From: Edaphobacter aggregans DSM 19364
GTDB taxonomy: Bacteria > Acidobacteriota > Terriglobia > Terriglobales > Acidobacteriaceae
Length of the DNA: 52,387 nt
Direction of reading: 5' to 3'
NCBI RefSeq assembly: GCF_000745965.1
Contig: NZ_KN050792.1
Span: 7,308 to 59,694, forward strand
Part shown: one piece after another, positions 1-7,790 of the stretch
Position numbering within the stretch: position 1 is the first letter of the stretch
Layout of the letters: each line of letters opens with the position of its first letter
Notes under the pieces: model-generated
Told to the model about the DNA's origin: nothing
What the model saw: only the letters and a program-made list of their open reading frames with translations
The model's database searches: none
Program-made: the position numbers and the translations under genes

Positions 1-107
1 ACCCGGATGGTCTCCCGGCCGACGTGCGGAACGAGTTTGCGCTTGATCACTTCTTCGGTCAGCAACCGCACCGTCCAACGTGCTCGCCCCTCTGGAGGAG
101 GTGGCTG
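1..107 (-). pseudogene. IS630-family transposase fragment (runs off left edge)
   Basis: Read on the minus strand, the first 107 bases encode a continuous peptide containing PPPPEGRARWTVRLLTEE and GRETIR. This resembles the linker between the N-terminal HTH and the DDE domain of IS630-type transposases. It stops abruptly where the ligD reading frame on the other strand begins (about 108), so this is a breakpoint between an IS remnant and the ligase gene. The rest of the element would lie left of the window. Confidence 0.65.
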
Positions 108-678
108 GCCCAATTTCAATATGCTCCAGAATTTCCGCTCGGCCGAAACCCATATCCACTATTACGCATTTGACATTCTCATCCATAAGAACAAGGACCT
201 GACTCAGCTTCCGCTGTCGAAGCGTCGCGAAATCCTCCTTTCCGTCGTCAAGCAAAGCGACCACGTGGAGCACTCGGCGGTCTCCAACAGGCCAGCCAAA
301 GAGATGCTTGCCTTTGTACGCGAACATGGGTTGGAAGGCGTCATCGCGAAGCGCGCAGACAGCGTCTACGAGCCAGGCAAACGCAGCGGTCTCTGGAGTA
401 AGCACCGGATCAATCTCGGCCAGGAATTCGTCATAGGCGGTTACATCCCCAGCAACCTTGGTCTCGACTCAATCGTCATAGGCTTCTACCGCGGCAAGGA
501 GCTTCACTATGCTGCCCGCGTACGAGCTGGCTTCGTCCCGGCCACTCGCCGGCAGGTCTTCAACCAGATCAAACACCTCGAAACGAAGAAGTGCCCCTTC
601 GTGAATCTGCCGGAGAAGGAAGCCGGGCGATGGGGCCAGGGGCTAACTGCCGAGAAGATGAAGGAATGCCTCTGGCTG
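108..678 (+). pseudogene. ligD: ligD-like ATP-dependent DNA ligase, 5' part (truncated and interrupted)
   Basis: The frame encodes the middle and C-terminal part of an NHEJ ligase adenylation domain of the LigD family: FNMLQNF, YYAFDILIHKNKDLT, ligase motif IV-like EGVIAKR, SVYEPGKRSG, GQEFVIGGY, RAGF, CPFVNLPE, GRWGQGLTAEKMKE. In LigD proteins this leads into W-LKP and EFLEWT, and exactly that continuation is found at 4729-4851. Two lesions are visible. The N-terminal part with the adenylated lysine motif (KxDG) is missing, replaced by an IS630 scrap, and a recombinase element enters after codon CTG at 676-678. The long open frame to 786 is read-through into the element. Non-functional as it stands. 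Confidence 0.85.
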
Positions 679-703
679 CTATGCCGCATTCGGCATAGCA
701 GCC
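674..703. repeat. Perfect 13-bp hairpin at the ligD/RIT junction
   Basis: GGCTGCTATGCCG (674-686) is followed by a four-base loop and its exact reverse complement (691-703). The inner 20 bases, CTATGCCGCATTCGGCATAG at 679-698, lie between the ligD hexamer TGGCTG and the symmetrical terminal repeat. This extra palindrome exists only at the left end, so it is either an end-specific recombinase site or a footprint of insertion. Confidence 0.7.
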
Positions 704-732
704 ACAATGTCGAATGTCGGACTATGCCGCAT
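699..732 (+). repeat. Left terminal inverted repeat of RIT element
   Basis: 34 bases beginning CAGCCACAATGTCGAATG; its reverse complement recurs at 4695-4728 with one mismatch. It includes the sub-motif GGACTATGCCGC, which is also present inverted at 4617-4628 next to the last recombinase gene. Confidence 0.85.
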
Positions 733-873
733 AGGTTGTTGCGAGTGTTGTCATTACTGCGTTCAGCGTCATTTTGTTCGGCATAATCAGACTGAGTATG
801 CGTCAACGGAATCGTACCCACTTGCTCGCGTCAGTAAACGCTAGGCGACTCACCGTTATCTATTGAATTCCGA

Positions 874-1347
874 TCAGCTTTTCTCCGCCATAGTTTTCGA
901 CCATCGCTCGCGTCGCTGGTCTTCCGTTGTCACTTCGACGCGCGTTGCGATTGTCCACATGTGCCCAGCGGGGTCCTGAATCCAGCCCATTCGGTCGCCC
1001 CAGAAGTGGGTCTCAACCGGAACCACAAGCTTGCCACCGCGCTTTAAGGCGCGCTCTACCGTGGCATCCACATCCTCGACGTACAGGTAAATCACGACGG
1101 GAGAGCTGCCGTCAGTGTTCGGAGCTCGGCTTGGTAATGTAGGCCACTCAGCTTCCAGCATGAGCATGGCATGTCCGAATTTCAGCATCGCATGTGCTGC
1201 TCGCCCATCTGGCCCAGGTCGGCGGAGGGCCTCCACCGCGCCCAGTGCTTCGCAGCAAAATTCGATCTGTGCCTCCACGTCGCGACAGACCAGCCTCGGA
1301 ATGACCGCTGAGGCCCCCTCGGGAACACCCTTGTATTGTTCTGCCAT
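874..1347 (-). CDS. VOC family (glyoxalase/bleomycin-resistance-like) protein, RIT passenger
   Basis: 157 residues. A single VOC fold is indicated by IPRLVCRDVEAQIEFCCEAL (beta strand and helix one), HAMLKFGHAMLML, then YLYVEDVDATVERALKRGG and GDRMGWIQDPAGHMW, the usual second module with the metal-site E/H-containing strands. The start at 1347 (ATG) is chosen because the homology begins about 15 residues later; longer upstream ATGs extend into the recombinase promoter. The family includes glyoxalases, fosfomycin/bleomycin resistance proteins and PhnB-like proteins, so the substrate cannot be assigned. It lies inside the inverted repeats and is transcribed away from the recombinases, hence a cargo gene. 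Confidence 0.8.
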   Translation of the reverse strand: MAEQYKGVPEGASAVIPRLVCRDVEAQIEFCCEALGAVEALRRPGPDGRAAHAMLKFGHAMLMLEAEWPTLPSRAPNTDGSSPVVIYLYVEDVDATVERALKRGGKLVVPVETHFWGDRMGWIQDPAGHMWTIATRVEVTTEDQRRERWSKTMAEKS

Positions 1348-1456
1348 AATGCACTCCCGGGCGCCCAGTTTAATCCCAACGCCCATCGTCTGTCTTGTAG
1401 AAATCGGGAGCCGTAGCGAGTGTCCCTCAGTCAGGTCGCACTCTGGAGGAAATGAC
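1348..1456. promoter_or_regulatory. Divergent intergenic region, VOC gene / recombinase A
   Basis: 109 bp separate the ATG of the VOC gene from the TTG start of the first recombinase. GGAGGA at 1445-1450 sits six bases before TTG 1457 and decides that start. No clear promoter boxes were assigned. Confidence 0.5.
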
Positions 1457-2695
1457 TTGGTACAGACATTCTTCAAGCGTTCGTGCACGATAGATCGTCT
1501 ACGACAGGGACCTTTGGCAGGGCACATCGATCTGCTCGCTGCCCGGCTGGCAACCCACGGCTATTCTCGGGTCCACAGCCGGATTCAGCTTCGGCTGGTC
1601 GGGCATTTCAATCGTTGGCTTGAGCAGAAGCGCCTCACCGCAGAACAACTCGACGAGGACGTAATCGAGCGTTATCGGCGCTACCTGAAGCGCCGGAAGC
1701 GGGTTCGTTCTGAAGATGTATGCACATTGGTCCGGCTACTCGATCTACTGCGGGAGCAAGGCGTAACGCCCCGCCGCAACGTCGAGGCGACACCGACCGC
1801 ACGGGAGATATTGCTTGAGAAGTACCGGCGATATCTGCGCGAGGAACGCGGCCTTTCCGACGCCTCACTCCGCAACATGCTGATGTTCGTCGATCGTTTT
1901 CTTGTGGAGAAGTATCCGCGAGAGCATCTCGATTTTGCAGCACTAGCGGTTGGCGACATCACAACCTTCGTTCGACGGCAGGCGACTGATCTGAGTTCGG
2001 TACAGGCCAAACACCTGGTAACAGCACTCCGCAGCTTTTTCCGATATCTGCGGCATTGCGGCGAGATCGATACCGACCTCGCCGGCTGTGTCCCTCGTGT
2101 TCCGGATTATTCGTTCTCCGCAGTTCCGAAATTTCTGCCAGCTGGCAGCATTGAGAAAATCCTACGGTGCACCGACCGGAGCACTCCGCGCGGACGGCGT
2201 GATTACGCCATTCTGATGCTGCTCGCCAGATTTGGACTCCGCACTTCCGAAGTCGTCCGCTTGGATCTTGAAGATTTCGATTGGGAACTCGGCCAAATCA
2301 CAGTTCGGGGTAAGGGCGGAAGGTGGTCCAAACTGCCGTTGCCGCCCGATGTTGGGCAATCCCTTGCCGCCTATTTGCAGCACGACCGCCCGCGCTGCTC
2401 AACTCGCCGCTTATTCGTCACCCAACGCGCCCCGATTACGGGCCTGTCCACCGGGGGCGCAATTGTCAAGACGGTAACCCGTGCCCTGACCAGGGCTGGC
2501 ATCGTCTCTGAGCGGAAAGGCGGTTACCTGTTCCGCCATACGTTGGCGACCGAGATGCTCGGCCGGGGAGCATCTTTGCGTGAAATCGGTGAAGTGTTGC
2601 GTCACCGGAAGGCAGATACAACACGGATCTACGCCAAGGTAGACTTTCCTGCGTTGCGAAACCTCGCTCAGCCGTGGCCAGGAGGTACCCGATGA
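1457..2695 (+). CDS. RIT tyrosine recombinase A
   Basis: 412 residues when started at TTG 1457, which has an excellent ribosome site (GGAGGA, spacing 6); the open frame continues further upstream only because no stop intervenes. N-terminal SAM-like core-binding region (about residues 120-205, IL-EKYRRYLREERGLS ... ALRSFFRYL). Catalytic domain with the first arginine in FGLRTSEVVRL, lysine in GKGGRWSKLPLP, RH in GYLFRHTLATEM, HR in VLRHRKADTT and tyrosine in IYAKVD. In the HxxR box the expected histidine is tyrosine (YLFR). It overlaps the next gene by ATGA, indicating translational coupling. First member of the trio. Confidence 0.88.
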   Translation: MVQTFFKRSCTIDRLRQGPLAGHIDLLAARLATHGYSRVHSRIQLRLVGHFNRWLEQKRLTAEQLDEDVIERYRRYLKRRKRVRSEDVCTLVRLLDLLREQGVTPRRNVEATPTAREILLEKYRRYLREERGLSDASLRNMLMFVDRFLVEKYPREHLDFAALAVGDITTFVRRQATDLSSVQAKHLVTALRSFFRYLRHCGEIDTDLAGCVPRVPDYSFSAVPKFLPAGSIEKILRCTDRSTPRGRRDYAILMLLARFGLRTSEVVRLDLEDFDWELGQITVRGKGGRWSKLPLPPDVGQSLAAYLQHDRPRCSTRRLFVTQRAPITGLSTGGAIVKTVTRALTRAGIVSERKGGYLFRHTLATEMLGRGASLREIGEVLRHRKADTTRIYAKVDFPALRNLAQPWPGGTR

Positions 2696-3618
2696 GAAAT
2701 CTGCGAAAAAATCTGCGGGAATACATCGACCTTCGCCGGGCCCTTGGATATAAACTGCGCAAACACGAGCCGCGGCTGAGCGAGTTCATCACATTTCTCG
2801 AAGCGAGGCGCACCGACCATATCACCACCAAACTAGCCATCGCCTGGGCAACGGAGTCTTCGAAAGGCTACAAACACAGTTGCTTTGAAAGGCTGAGCTT
2901 CATTCGATCCTTTGCCACATACGTGAGCTCGGTGGATGCTCGAACGGAAATTCCGCCAACAGGCACGATGCGGCGGTCGGACATCGCTCTCCGGCCCTAT
3001 ATCTATACGCGGGAAGAGATCGGCCGGCTCATGGCAGCGGCACGCAACCTGTTTTCACCGCGCAAACTCCGCTGTCACACGTACTACCATCTGATAGGAT
3101 TACTCGCCACGACCGGCATGCGCAGCGGCGAAGCGGTTCGACTCGCAAACAGCGACGTGAACTTGGCCGAGGGACTGATAACGATCCGTGAAAGCAAGTT
3201 CGGCAAGTCGCGCGTTGTCCCGCTTCATTCCACGACGGTAAAATCACTGGCCGCGTATAAGGCTCGTAGGGATGCATTTCTCAATAAAGTCGAGGCGCCT
3301 AGGTTCTTTATCAGCGAGAGTCGCGGGCCAATCAGCAGTCCCCATGAAAGCTTCCGCGAGATCCGTCGGGCGGCGGGACTGGAGAAAACCCGCAATGGAA
3401 TTCCTCCCAGGATGCATGATCTACGTCACACGTTCGCTGTCCAGATGCTACTCGCCTGGTACCGCAACGGTGCAGATGTCGAGCGTAATCTGCCGATTCT
3501 TTCAACTTTCCTCGGGCACAGCCACATTGCAAACACCTACTGGTACCTAACGTCCACGCCAGAGTTGCTGGGCGCCGCTTGTGAGCGGCTCGAAACACGA
3601 TGGGGGAGTTCACAATGA
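2692..3618 (+). CDS. RIT tyrosine recombinase B
   Basis: 308 residues. The start at ATG 2692 is favoured over 2674 because AGGAGG (2680-2685) is six bases before it and it overlaps the stop of recombinase A as ATGA. N-terminal region LREYIDLRRALGYKLRKHEPRL is typical of the second RIT protein. Catalytic residues: R in TTGMRSGEAVRL, K in ESKFGKSRVVPL, HxxRH in MHDLRHTFAVQ, H in FLGHSHIANT, Y in YWYLTST. Complete R-K-H-R-H-Y set. Coupled to recombinase C by another ATGA overlap. Confidence 0.9.
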   Translation: MRNLRKNLREYIDLRRALGYKLRKHEPRLSEFITFLEARRTDHITTKLAIAWATESSKGYKHSCFERLSFIRSFATYVSSVDARTEIPPTGTMRRSDIALRPYIYTREEIGRLMAAARNLFSPRKLRCHTYYHLIGLLATTGMRSGEAVRLANSDVNLAEGLITIRESKFGKSRVVPLHSTTVKSLAAYKARRDAFLNKVEAPRFFISESRGPISSPHESFREIRRAAGLEKTRNGIPPRMHDLRHTFAVQMLLAWYRNGADVERNLPILSTFLGHSHIANTYWYLTSTPELLGAACERLETRWGSSQ

Positions 3619-4610
3619 GTTCGGCGAATTTCGCGGCATTGCTTGAGACATTCTTCACAGACAGGCTGATTGCTCAACGGCGAGTCAGTCCTCACACAGT
3701 GGCATCGTATCGGGACACATTCCGCCTGCTGCTGCAATTTGCTCAGAAGGAGTTGGGGAAGTCGCCATCCAAACTCGCAATGACCGATCTGAATACGACA
3801 CTCATTGGCGCGTTCCTTGACAACCTAGAGAAAACTCGAGCCAATGGCTCGCGCAGCCGAAATCTTCGGCTCACCGCGATCAGGTCCTTCTTTCGCTATA
3901 CGGCGATGGAGTGCCCAGAGCACTCGGCTGGAATCCAGCGCGTACTCGCGATCCCACCAAAACGGCAATCCAGCCGATTGGTGGATTTCCTGACGAGACC
4001 TGAGATTGAGGCTCTCGTGGCCGCACCGGATCAAACGACTTGGCTTGGTAGACGAGATCGCGGCTTGTTGCTGTTCGCCATTCAGACAGGGCTTCGGGTG
4101 TCGGAACTCATCGGACTCCGACAGGGTGACATCTACTTGGGTCGCGGTGCCCACGTCCGTTGCGAAGGTAAGGGGCGAAAGCAGCGCTGCACTCCGCTTA
4201 CTCGGACGACGGTACAGGCTCTCAGGGCATGGGTGCGCGAACAGGGGAGAAACGAAACCAAATTCCTTTTCCCCAGCACTCTCGGTGGGCAATTGAGCCA
4301 TGACAGCGTTCAATACTTGGTTGCAAAGTACGCCACATCTGCGGCGATATCCTGCCCGACGCTGCGAAAGAAGCGGGTGAGCCCTCACGTGTTGCGGCAC
4401 ACCACCGCGATGGAACTATTGCAGGCGGGTGTGGATCGCTCGGTGATCGCCCTCTGGCTGGGACATGAGTCAGTTGAAACGACGCAAATCTATCTTGACG
4501 CGAATCTTGCGTTGAAGGAAGACGCCCTTAAGAAGACGTCGCCTTTGAACGCCAGAGTCGGACGGTTCAAGCCAGACGATCAGTTGCTGTCATTTCTGCG
4601 AGACCTTTAA
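3615..4610 (+). CDS. RIT tyrosine recombinase C
   Basis: 331 residues from ATG 3615, overlapping the TGA of recombinase B; ATG 3600 is possible but would lack the conserved overlap. Core-binding domain FFTDRLIAQRRVSPHTVASYRD and a catalytic domain with R in TGLRVSELIGL, K in EGKGRKQRCTPL, HxLRH in PHVLRHTTAMELL, H in WLGHESVETTQ and Y in IYLDANL. All active-site residues are present. It is followed by about 85 bp of non-coding end sequence with GGACTATGCCGC, then the right terminal repeat. Confidence 0.9.
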   Translation: MSSANFAALLETFFTDRLIAQRRVSPHTVASYRDTFRLLLQFAQKELGKSPSKLAMTDLNTTLIGAFLDNLEKTRANGSRSRNLRLTAIRSFFRYTAMECPEHSAGIQRVLAIPPKRQSSRLVDFLTRPEIEALVAAPDQTTWLGRRDRGLLLFAIQTGLRVSELIGLRQGDIYLGRGAHVRCEGKGRKQRCTPLTRTTVQALRAWVREQGRNETKFLFPSTLGGQLSHDSVQYLVAKYATSAAISCPTLRKKRVSPHVLRHTTAMELLQAGVDRSVIALWLGHESVETTQIYLDANLALKEDALKKTSPLNARVGRFKPDDQLLSFLRDL

Positions 4611-4694
4611 AGGAACGGACTATGCCGCGAAAAATCAGGACCACCCGCTGCAGATTCCCATGAAACTGCCTCCGAAATCGTTTGCCCACAATGG

Positions 4695-4728
4695 ATGCGG
4701 CATAGTCCGGCATTCGACATTGTGGCTG
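4695..4728 (-). repeat. Right terminal inverted repeat of RIT element
   Basis: Mirror of 699-732 with a single mismatch (CC for TC in the middle). Its last six bases, TGGCTG, coincide with the ligD sequence that is also present at 673-678. Confidence 0.85.
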
Positions 4729-4851
4729 AAGCCGGAGGCGGTGGCTCAGATCGATTTTCTTGAGTGGACCGGAGGCGATCACCTCAGGCATACCAAGTTC
4801 GTGGCGCTGCGCGAAGATAAAGACCCGAAGAAAGTCGTTCGGGAGACCTGA
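4729..4851 (+). pseudogene. ligD: ligD-like DNA ligase, 3' part
   Basis: Encodes KPEAVAQIDFLEWT, GGDHLRHTKFVALREDKD, PKKVVRET and stop. This is the end of the OB-fold domain of LigD-type ligases and continues the frame broken at 678. ATG 4660 lies in the element, so a separate product would be meaningless. Its stop is 90 bp before the next small gene, on the same strand. Confidence 0.85.
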
Positions 4852-4941
4852 CTCCAAAGGAATTAATCTTCCACAGCGATATTCGCCTTTTATTCTCCTA
4901 TAGTATCTCCTGTGGGCGGTGAACGGGGATCAACGGCGAGG

Positions 4942-5292
4942 ATGCGCATTGCAGGGCAAATCTGCTGCAACTGCAAAGTGTTCCTTCCCGCTCCGCATAC
5001 CGGCCGCGAAACCTACTGTGCCAAGTGTTCTCCGAAGCGGAAGGTCTATATGCATTTCATGTTGGGAGAAAGCTGGCACTGTCAGTTTTTGGAGCAGGAT
5101 CTAAAGACGTCTGCGGGCAAGCCGCTGACACTGGCAGCACCGGAGAAGATAATCGAACTCGCACGTCGCGGCGGCGCAGAGATGAAGTTGGAAGACGTGC
5201 AGGCAATTGAATACGGGATTCAGATGGGACGAGGTAGTGTGTGGTTGAACCTGACCGACGATCAATACCGAAAGCTGAAAAAGATAAGATGA
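4942..5292 (+). CDS. Small zinc-ribbon-like protein, unknown function
   Basis: 116 residues from ATG 4942; GTG 4912 would add ten residues and no strong ribosome site separates the two choices. N-terminal ICCNCKVFLPAPHTGRETYCAKC gives two CxxC pairs (residues about 8-11 and 27-30), as in a zinc ribbon. The remainder (ESWHCQFLEQDLKT, KIIELARRGGAEMKLED, LTDDQYRKLKKI) looks soluble. I do not recognise the family. It sits directly after ligD and starts a tightly packed run that ends in the SRAP gene, so a role around DNA repair is possible from context only. Confidence 0.6.
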   Translation: MRIAGQICCNCKVFLPAPHTGRETYCAKCSPKRKVYMHFMLGESWHCQFLEQDLKTSAGKPLTLAAPEKIIELARRGGAEMKLEDVQAIEYGIQMGRGSVWLNLTDDQYRKLKKIR

Positions 5293-5539
5293 ACGACGTG
5301 GCCATCGACAAACAGGCGTTCCTCTCGCTCTGGAAACTCGACGAACTTCCCGCCTGCGATGAAGGCATGGAACTCGCGCGCCGCTTTCTGTTACGTGCCG
5401 GTGAGTCGATAAACTCGACCAGAGCGAAGTGATTGCCACGCGTAACGCCCTGATACGCGCGCACAAGGAACTTACGGCTCATCGGTCAGAATGTCCGAAG
5501 TGCAACGAAGTCGACGCGCCTGTCCATCAACTGATGTGA
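5289..5539 (+). pseudogene. Small unknown protein, apparent frameshift
   Basis: ATG 5289 overlaps the stop of the preceding gene. The first frame gives 47 residues (MNDVAIDKQAFLSLWKLDELP ... RFLLRAGES) and stops at 5432. A second frame without its own good start encodes VDKLDQSEVIATRNALIRAH followed by a CPKC pair and ends at 5539. The two join naturally near 5405-5411 into one protein of about 80 residues, which suggests a one-base indel. Alternatively the second part starts at GTG 5429. Family not recognised. Confidence 0.4.
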
Positions 5540-5548
5540 GGAACTGAA

Positions 5549-5758
5549 ATGGACGAACTGGAAACAGCAATCATCACCAAGACCGGTCATGGCTTTGAGG
5601 TGACAGATAATTATGGCGACATCATTGGCAGCTTCAAGGACTGGAGCCAGGTAGCGGACATGTTCCGGAAACGCGATTTTTCCGAGGAGTACATCGCCAA
5701 GCGCAGAGCTGATCTTGACCGGAATGCCACCGTCAGGATCGACGAGACCAACGAATAA
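5549..5758 (+). CDS. Small acidic protein, unknown function
   Basis: 69 residues, preceded by GAGGAA at a good distance and overlapping the next ATG by one base (TAATG). The sequence (KTGHGFEVTDNYGDIIGSFKDWSQVADMF) is soluble, with no recognised domain. Its packing with the SRAP gene implies co-translation. Confidence 0.6.
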   Translation: MDELETAIITKTGHGFEVTDNYGDIIGSFKDWSQVADMFRKRDFSEEYIAKRRADLDRNATVRIDETNE

Positions 5759-6387
5759 TGTGCGGCCGCTACGGAAGACGCTCCGACAAGCAGAAGATCG
5801 CCGAGGCCTTTCACGCGAAAGCCAGCCTCGATGATATCGACTTCATGCCCAATGACGACATCACGCCTGGAACCATGCAGCCCGTCGTCTTCTCGAACGA
5901 CGAAGGAGAGCGTGACATCGAGCTGATGTATTGGGGCTTCACCTTCCCTAAACGACTCACGTTCACTACACGCTCTGATGGCATTCTTAACACTGGTCTT
6001 TGGAAGAGTTCTTTTGAGAATCGTCGCTGCATTGTTCCGGCAGACCGCTTCTTCGAGTGGAAGCGCCTCCATAAGAAGAACAATCCGAAATATGAAATCT
6101 CCGTTCCTGGCCGTGAGCCCTTCGCACTCGCAGGTATCTGGAGCATCTGGAAGAACAAAGACGGCGATTCCCTGCCCACGGTCTCAGTCATCACTTCAGA
6201 GCCCAACGAGGCGATGGCAGAAGTTCACGACAGGCAGCCTGTCATTCTTGAGCCGAGGGACTACACGGAGTGGCTATCGCCTTCTGATAGACCGCCCGTG
6301 CATTTGCTTCGCATACTACCCGCAGATGAGATGAAGATAGAGCTGTTGGAAGCGCACAACATGCAGCTTCCGGTTAGTAGCGCTTAG
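5758..6387 (+). CDS. SOS response-associated peptidase (SRAP, YedK/HMCES-like)
   Basis: 209 residues. SRAP proteins cross-link through the amino-terminal cysteine to abasic sites in single-stranded DNA. Met-Cys-Gly-Arg start with Cys2, FFEW glutamate motif after IVPADR, and the histidine motif EVHDRQPVIL near the C-terminus are all present, so the active site looks complete. The arginine/asparagine loop reads TTRSDGI rather than the usual NARSE. The gene follows ligD and three small genes; SRAP and NHEJ genes are known to co-occur, so this was probably one repair operon whose ligase is now broken. Confidence 0.9.
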   Translation: MCGRYGRRSDKQKIAEAFHAKASLDDIDFMPNDDITPGTMQPVVFSNDEGERDIELMYWGFTFPKRLTFTTRSDGILNTGLWKSSFENRRCIVPADRFFEWKRLHKKNNPKYEISVPGREPFALAGIWSIWKNKDGDSLPTVSVITSEPNEAMAEVHDRQPVILEPRDYTEWLSPSDRPPVHLLRILPADEMKIELLEAHNMQLPVSSA

Positions 6388-6653
6388 ATTGGGACCGGGG
6401 CTGGTCTTTGCTCTTGCTTCTAAATACCTCTTCTCGCCTGCCTTGAGGTGCGGATCAGGAATCGAGGTTGCCGAAAACCCCGCTTTTCACCCCGGTACAC
6501 CCTCGCTCCGACTGGGGTTTACCTGCATAGACTCCCGTCGACAGGGTGTCCAGGGCTGCTGCTGAATAATCTCACTGGTCGAATCGCTTTTTCTGAGACG
6601 ATGAGGGAATGGCTCTGCTTTTGTGAGGTTGGGCTTTGCTGAGGACTCGATAA

Positions 6654-7790
6654 ATGAATTCCACAGGTAAGAAGGTTGTTGGACCAATTGCTGTCATAGC
6701 CGTTCTGGTCGCCATCATTGTCGCATGGCACTTCGCTCATCGGCCGAAGAACCCGCTCGTTACCACGAATCGCAATGGAGATCAGCCATCTACGCAGAAT
6801 GTGGGCGACTTCGATCAATTTCAGCAGGACCTGGCTAATCGGGTGCTAAAGCAATTTGGTGGCGGCAGCGACTTCAGCGTTATCGTGGCGACAACCGCGT
6901 ATCCGTTGGGCACCTTGCTCCGCGCGACCGGTTCGGTCCCTGCGGATCTGGAGGATTGCGTTCCCGCACCTCTTCCTAAGCCCTTCGCGGCGCAGCATCT
7001 GTTTCCTTCCTATACGATGTCTAGCGATACCGCTCTCGCGGCAAACCTTGGATCCGGCGCACTTCAGGGACTCGATAGCGCGGGCGTGAACCTCAAGCAG
7101 TCGCAAAACATCCAATACACGATCGCGGACGCGCAGATTCAGATCATGGACGACAAGTCCGTGGAACACGTCACCGCCCAGGGCGATTGCGGGAAGTTCA
7201 TCTCCAGCCACCCCGGGATGCGACTGATCCGCGGCACCGTGCTCGGAAAGATGACCTTCACTGTGAAGGTAGATAATCCCGCTGCAGTGAAAGCCCAGCT
7301 GGCAAAGATCGGCGGATTCAGCTTCAATGACAATCCAGGTTCGTCGACGCTGAGTATCGCTGACAACGAGAGCCAGCCAATCGTACTGCTGCTTTCAGAA
7401 TTCGGAACTAGCCAGAATGCCTCTGTGTCTCCCACGACACCGAAACCCGTCGAAGCTGCTGTTCCCAACCGTTCTCCAGCGTCTGTCGATGTCAGAGCAC
7501 ATATGTATGTTCAGGAGGATGCAACGGACACTCCCGAAGCCGGTACGAAGGTCGTACAACTGCTTCGCAAAGGATGGCCCACAGCGAACGTAGAGTCTCA
7601 GGTACAGAAGATTCCGACCCAGAAGATGCCAGATGTAGCTCAGGTTAGATATTTCAATGCCTCGGATGAGGTGTTTGCGAATCGATGCGTTGAGATATTG
7701 AAGCAGGCGTATCCGAACGCCCGCGCCGTTAGGATCGGCTTGCCCTCCCCGAAGGGCCAACTCGAAGTCTGGCTGCCGAGGAAACGTTAG
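6654..7790 (+). CDS. Membrane-anchored protein, unknown function
   Basis: 378 residues with GAGGA about ten bases before the ATG. One hydrophobic segment at residues 9-26 (VVGPIAVIAVLVAIIVAWHF), then a long soluble region, so probably anchored in the inner membrane and facing the periplasm. A proline-rich linker (about residues 258-275) separates two parts; the second (YVQEDATDTPEAGTKVVQLLRKGWP ... LEVWLPR) may be a small separate domain. No family recognised. Codon use is ordinary and the frame intact. No obvious operon partner. Confidence 0.7.
   Translation: MNSTGKKVVGPIAVIAVLVAIIVAWHFAHRPKNPLVTTNRNGDQPSTQNVGDFDQFQQDLANRVLKQFGGGSDFSVIVATTAYPLGTLLRATGSVPADLEDCVPAPLPKPFAAQHLFPSYTMSSDTALAANLGSGALQGLDSAGVNLKQSQNIQYTIADAQIQIMDDKSVEHVTAQGDCGKFISSHPGMRLIRGTVLGKMTFTVKVDNPAAVKAQLAKIGGFSFNDNPGSSTLSIADNESQPIVLLLSEFGTSQNASVSPTTPKPVEAAVPNRSPASVDVRAHMYVQEDATDTPEAGTKVVQLLRKGWPTANVESQVQKIPTQKMPDVAQVRYFNASDEVFANRCVEILKQAYPNARAVRIGLPSPKGQLEVWLPRKR

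Larger units (their letters stand above)
679..4728 (+). mobile_element. RIT element (recombinase in trio) inserted in ligD
   Basis: Three tyrosine recombinase genes, each overlapping the next by ATGA, form the hallmark of RIT elements. They are flanked by a 34-bp inverted repeat (699-732 and 4695-4728) with one mismatch. The hexamer TGGCTG stands on both sides (673-678 and 4723-4728). Removing 679-4728 joins CTCTGGCTG to AAGCCGGAG and restores the LigD sequence in frame (4050 bp, a multiple of three). A VOC-family gene is carried divergently near the left end. All three recombinases are uninterrupted, so the element may still be competent. Confidence 0.85.

Noticed and set aside
1115..1456. 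Upstream extension of recombinase A
   Set aside because: Open frame only; it is antisense to the VOC gene, and GGAGGA before TTG 1457 marks the start.
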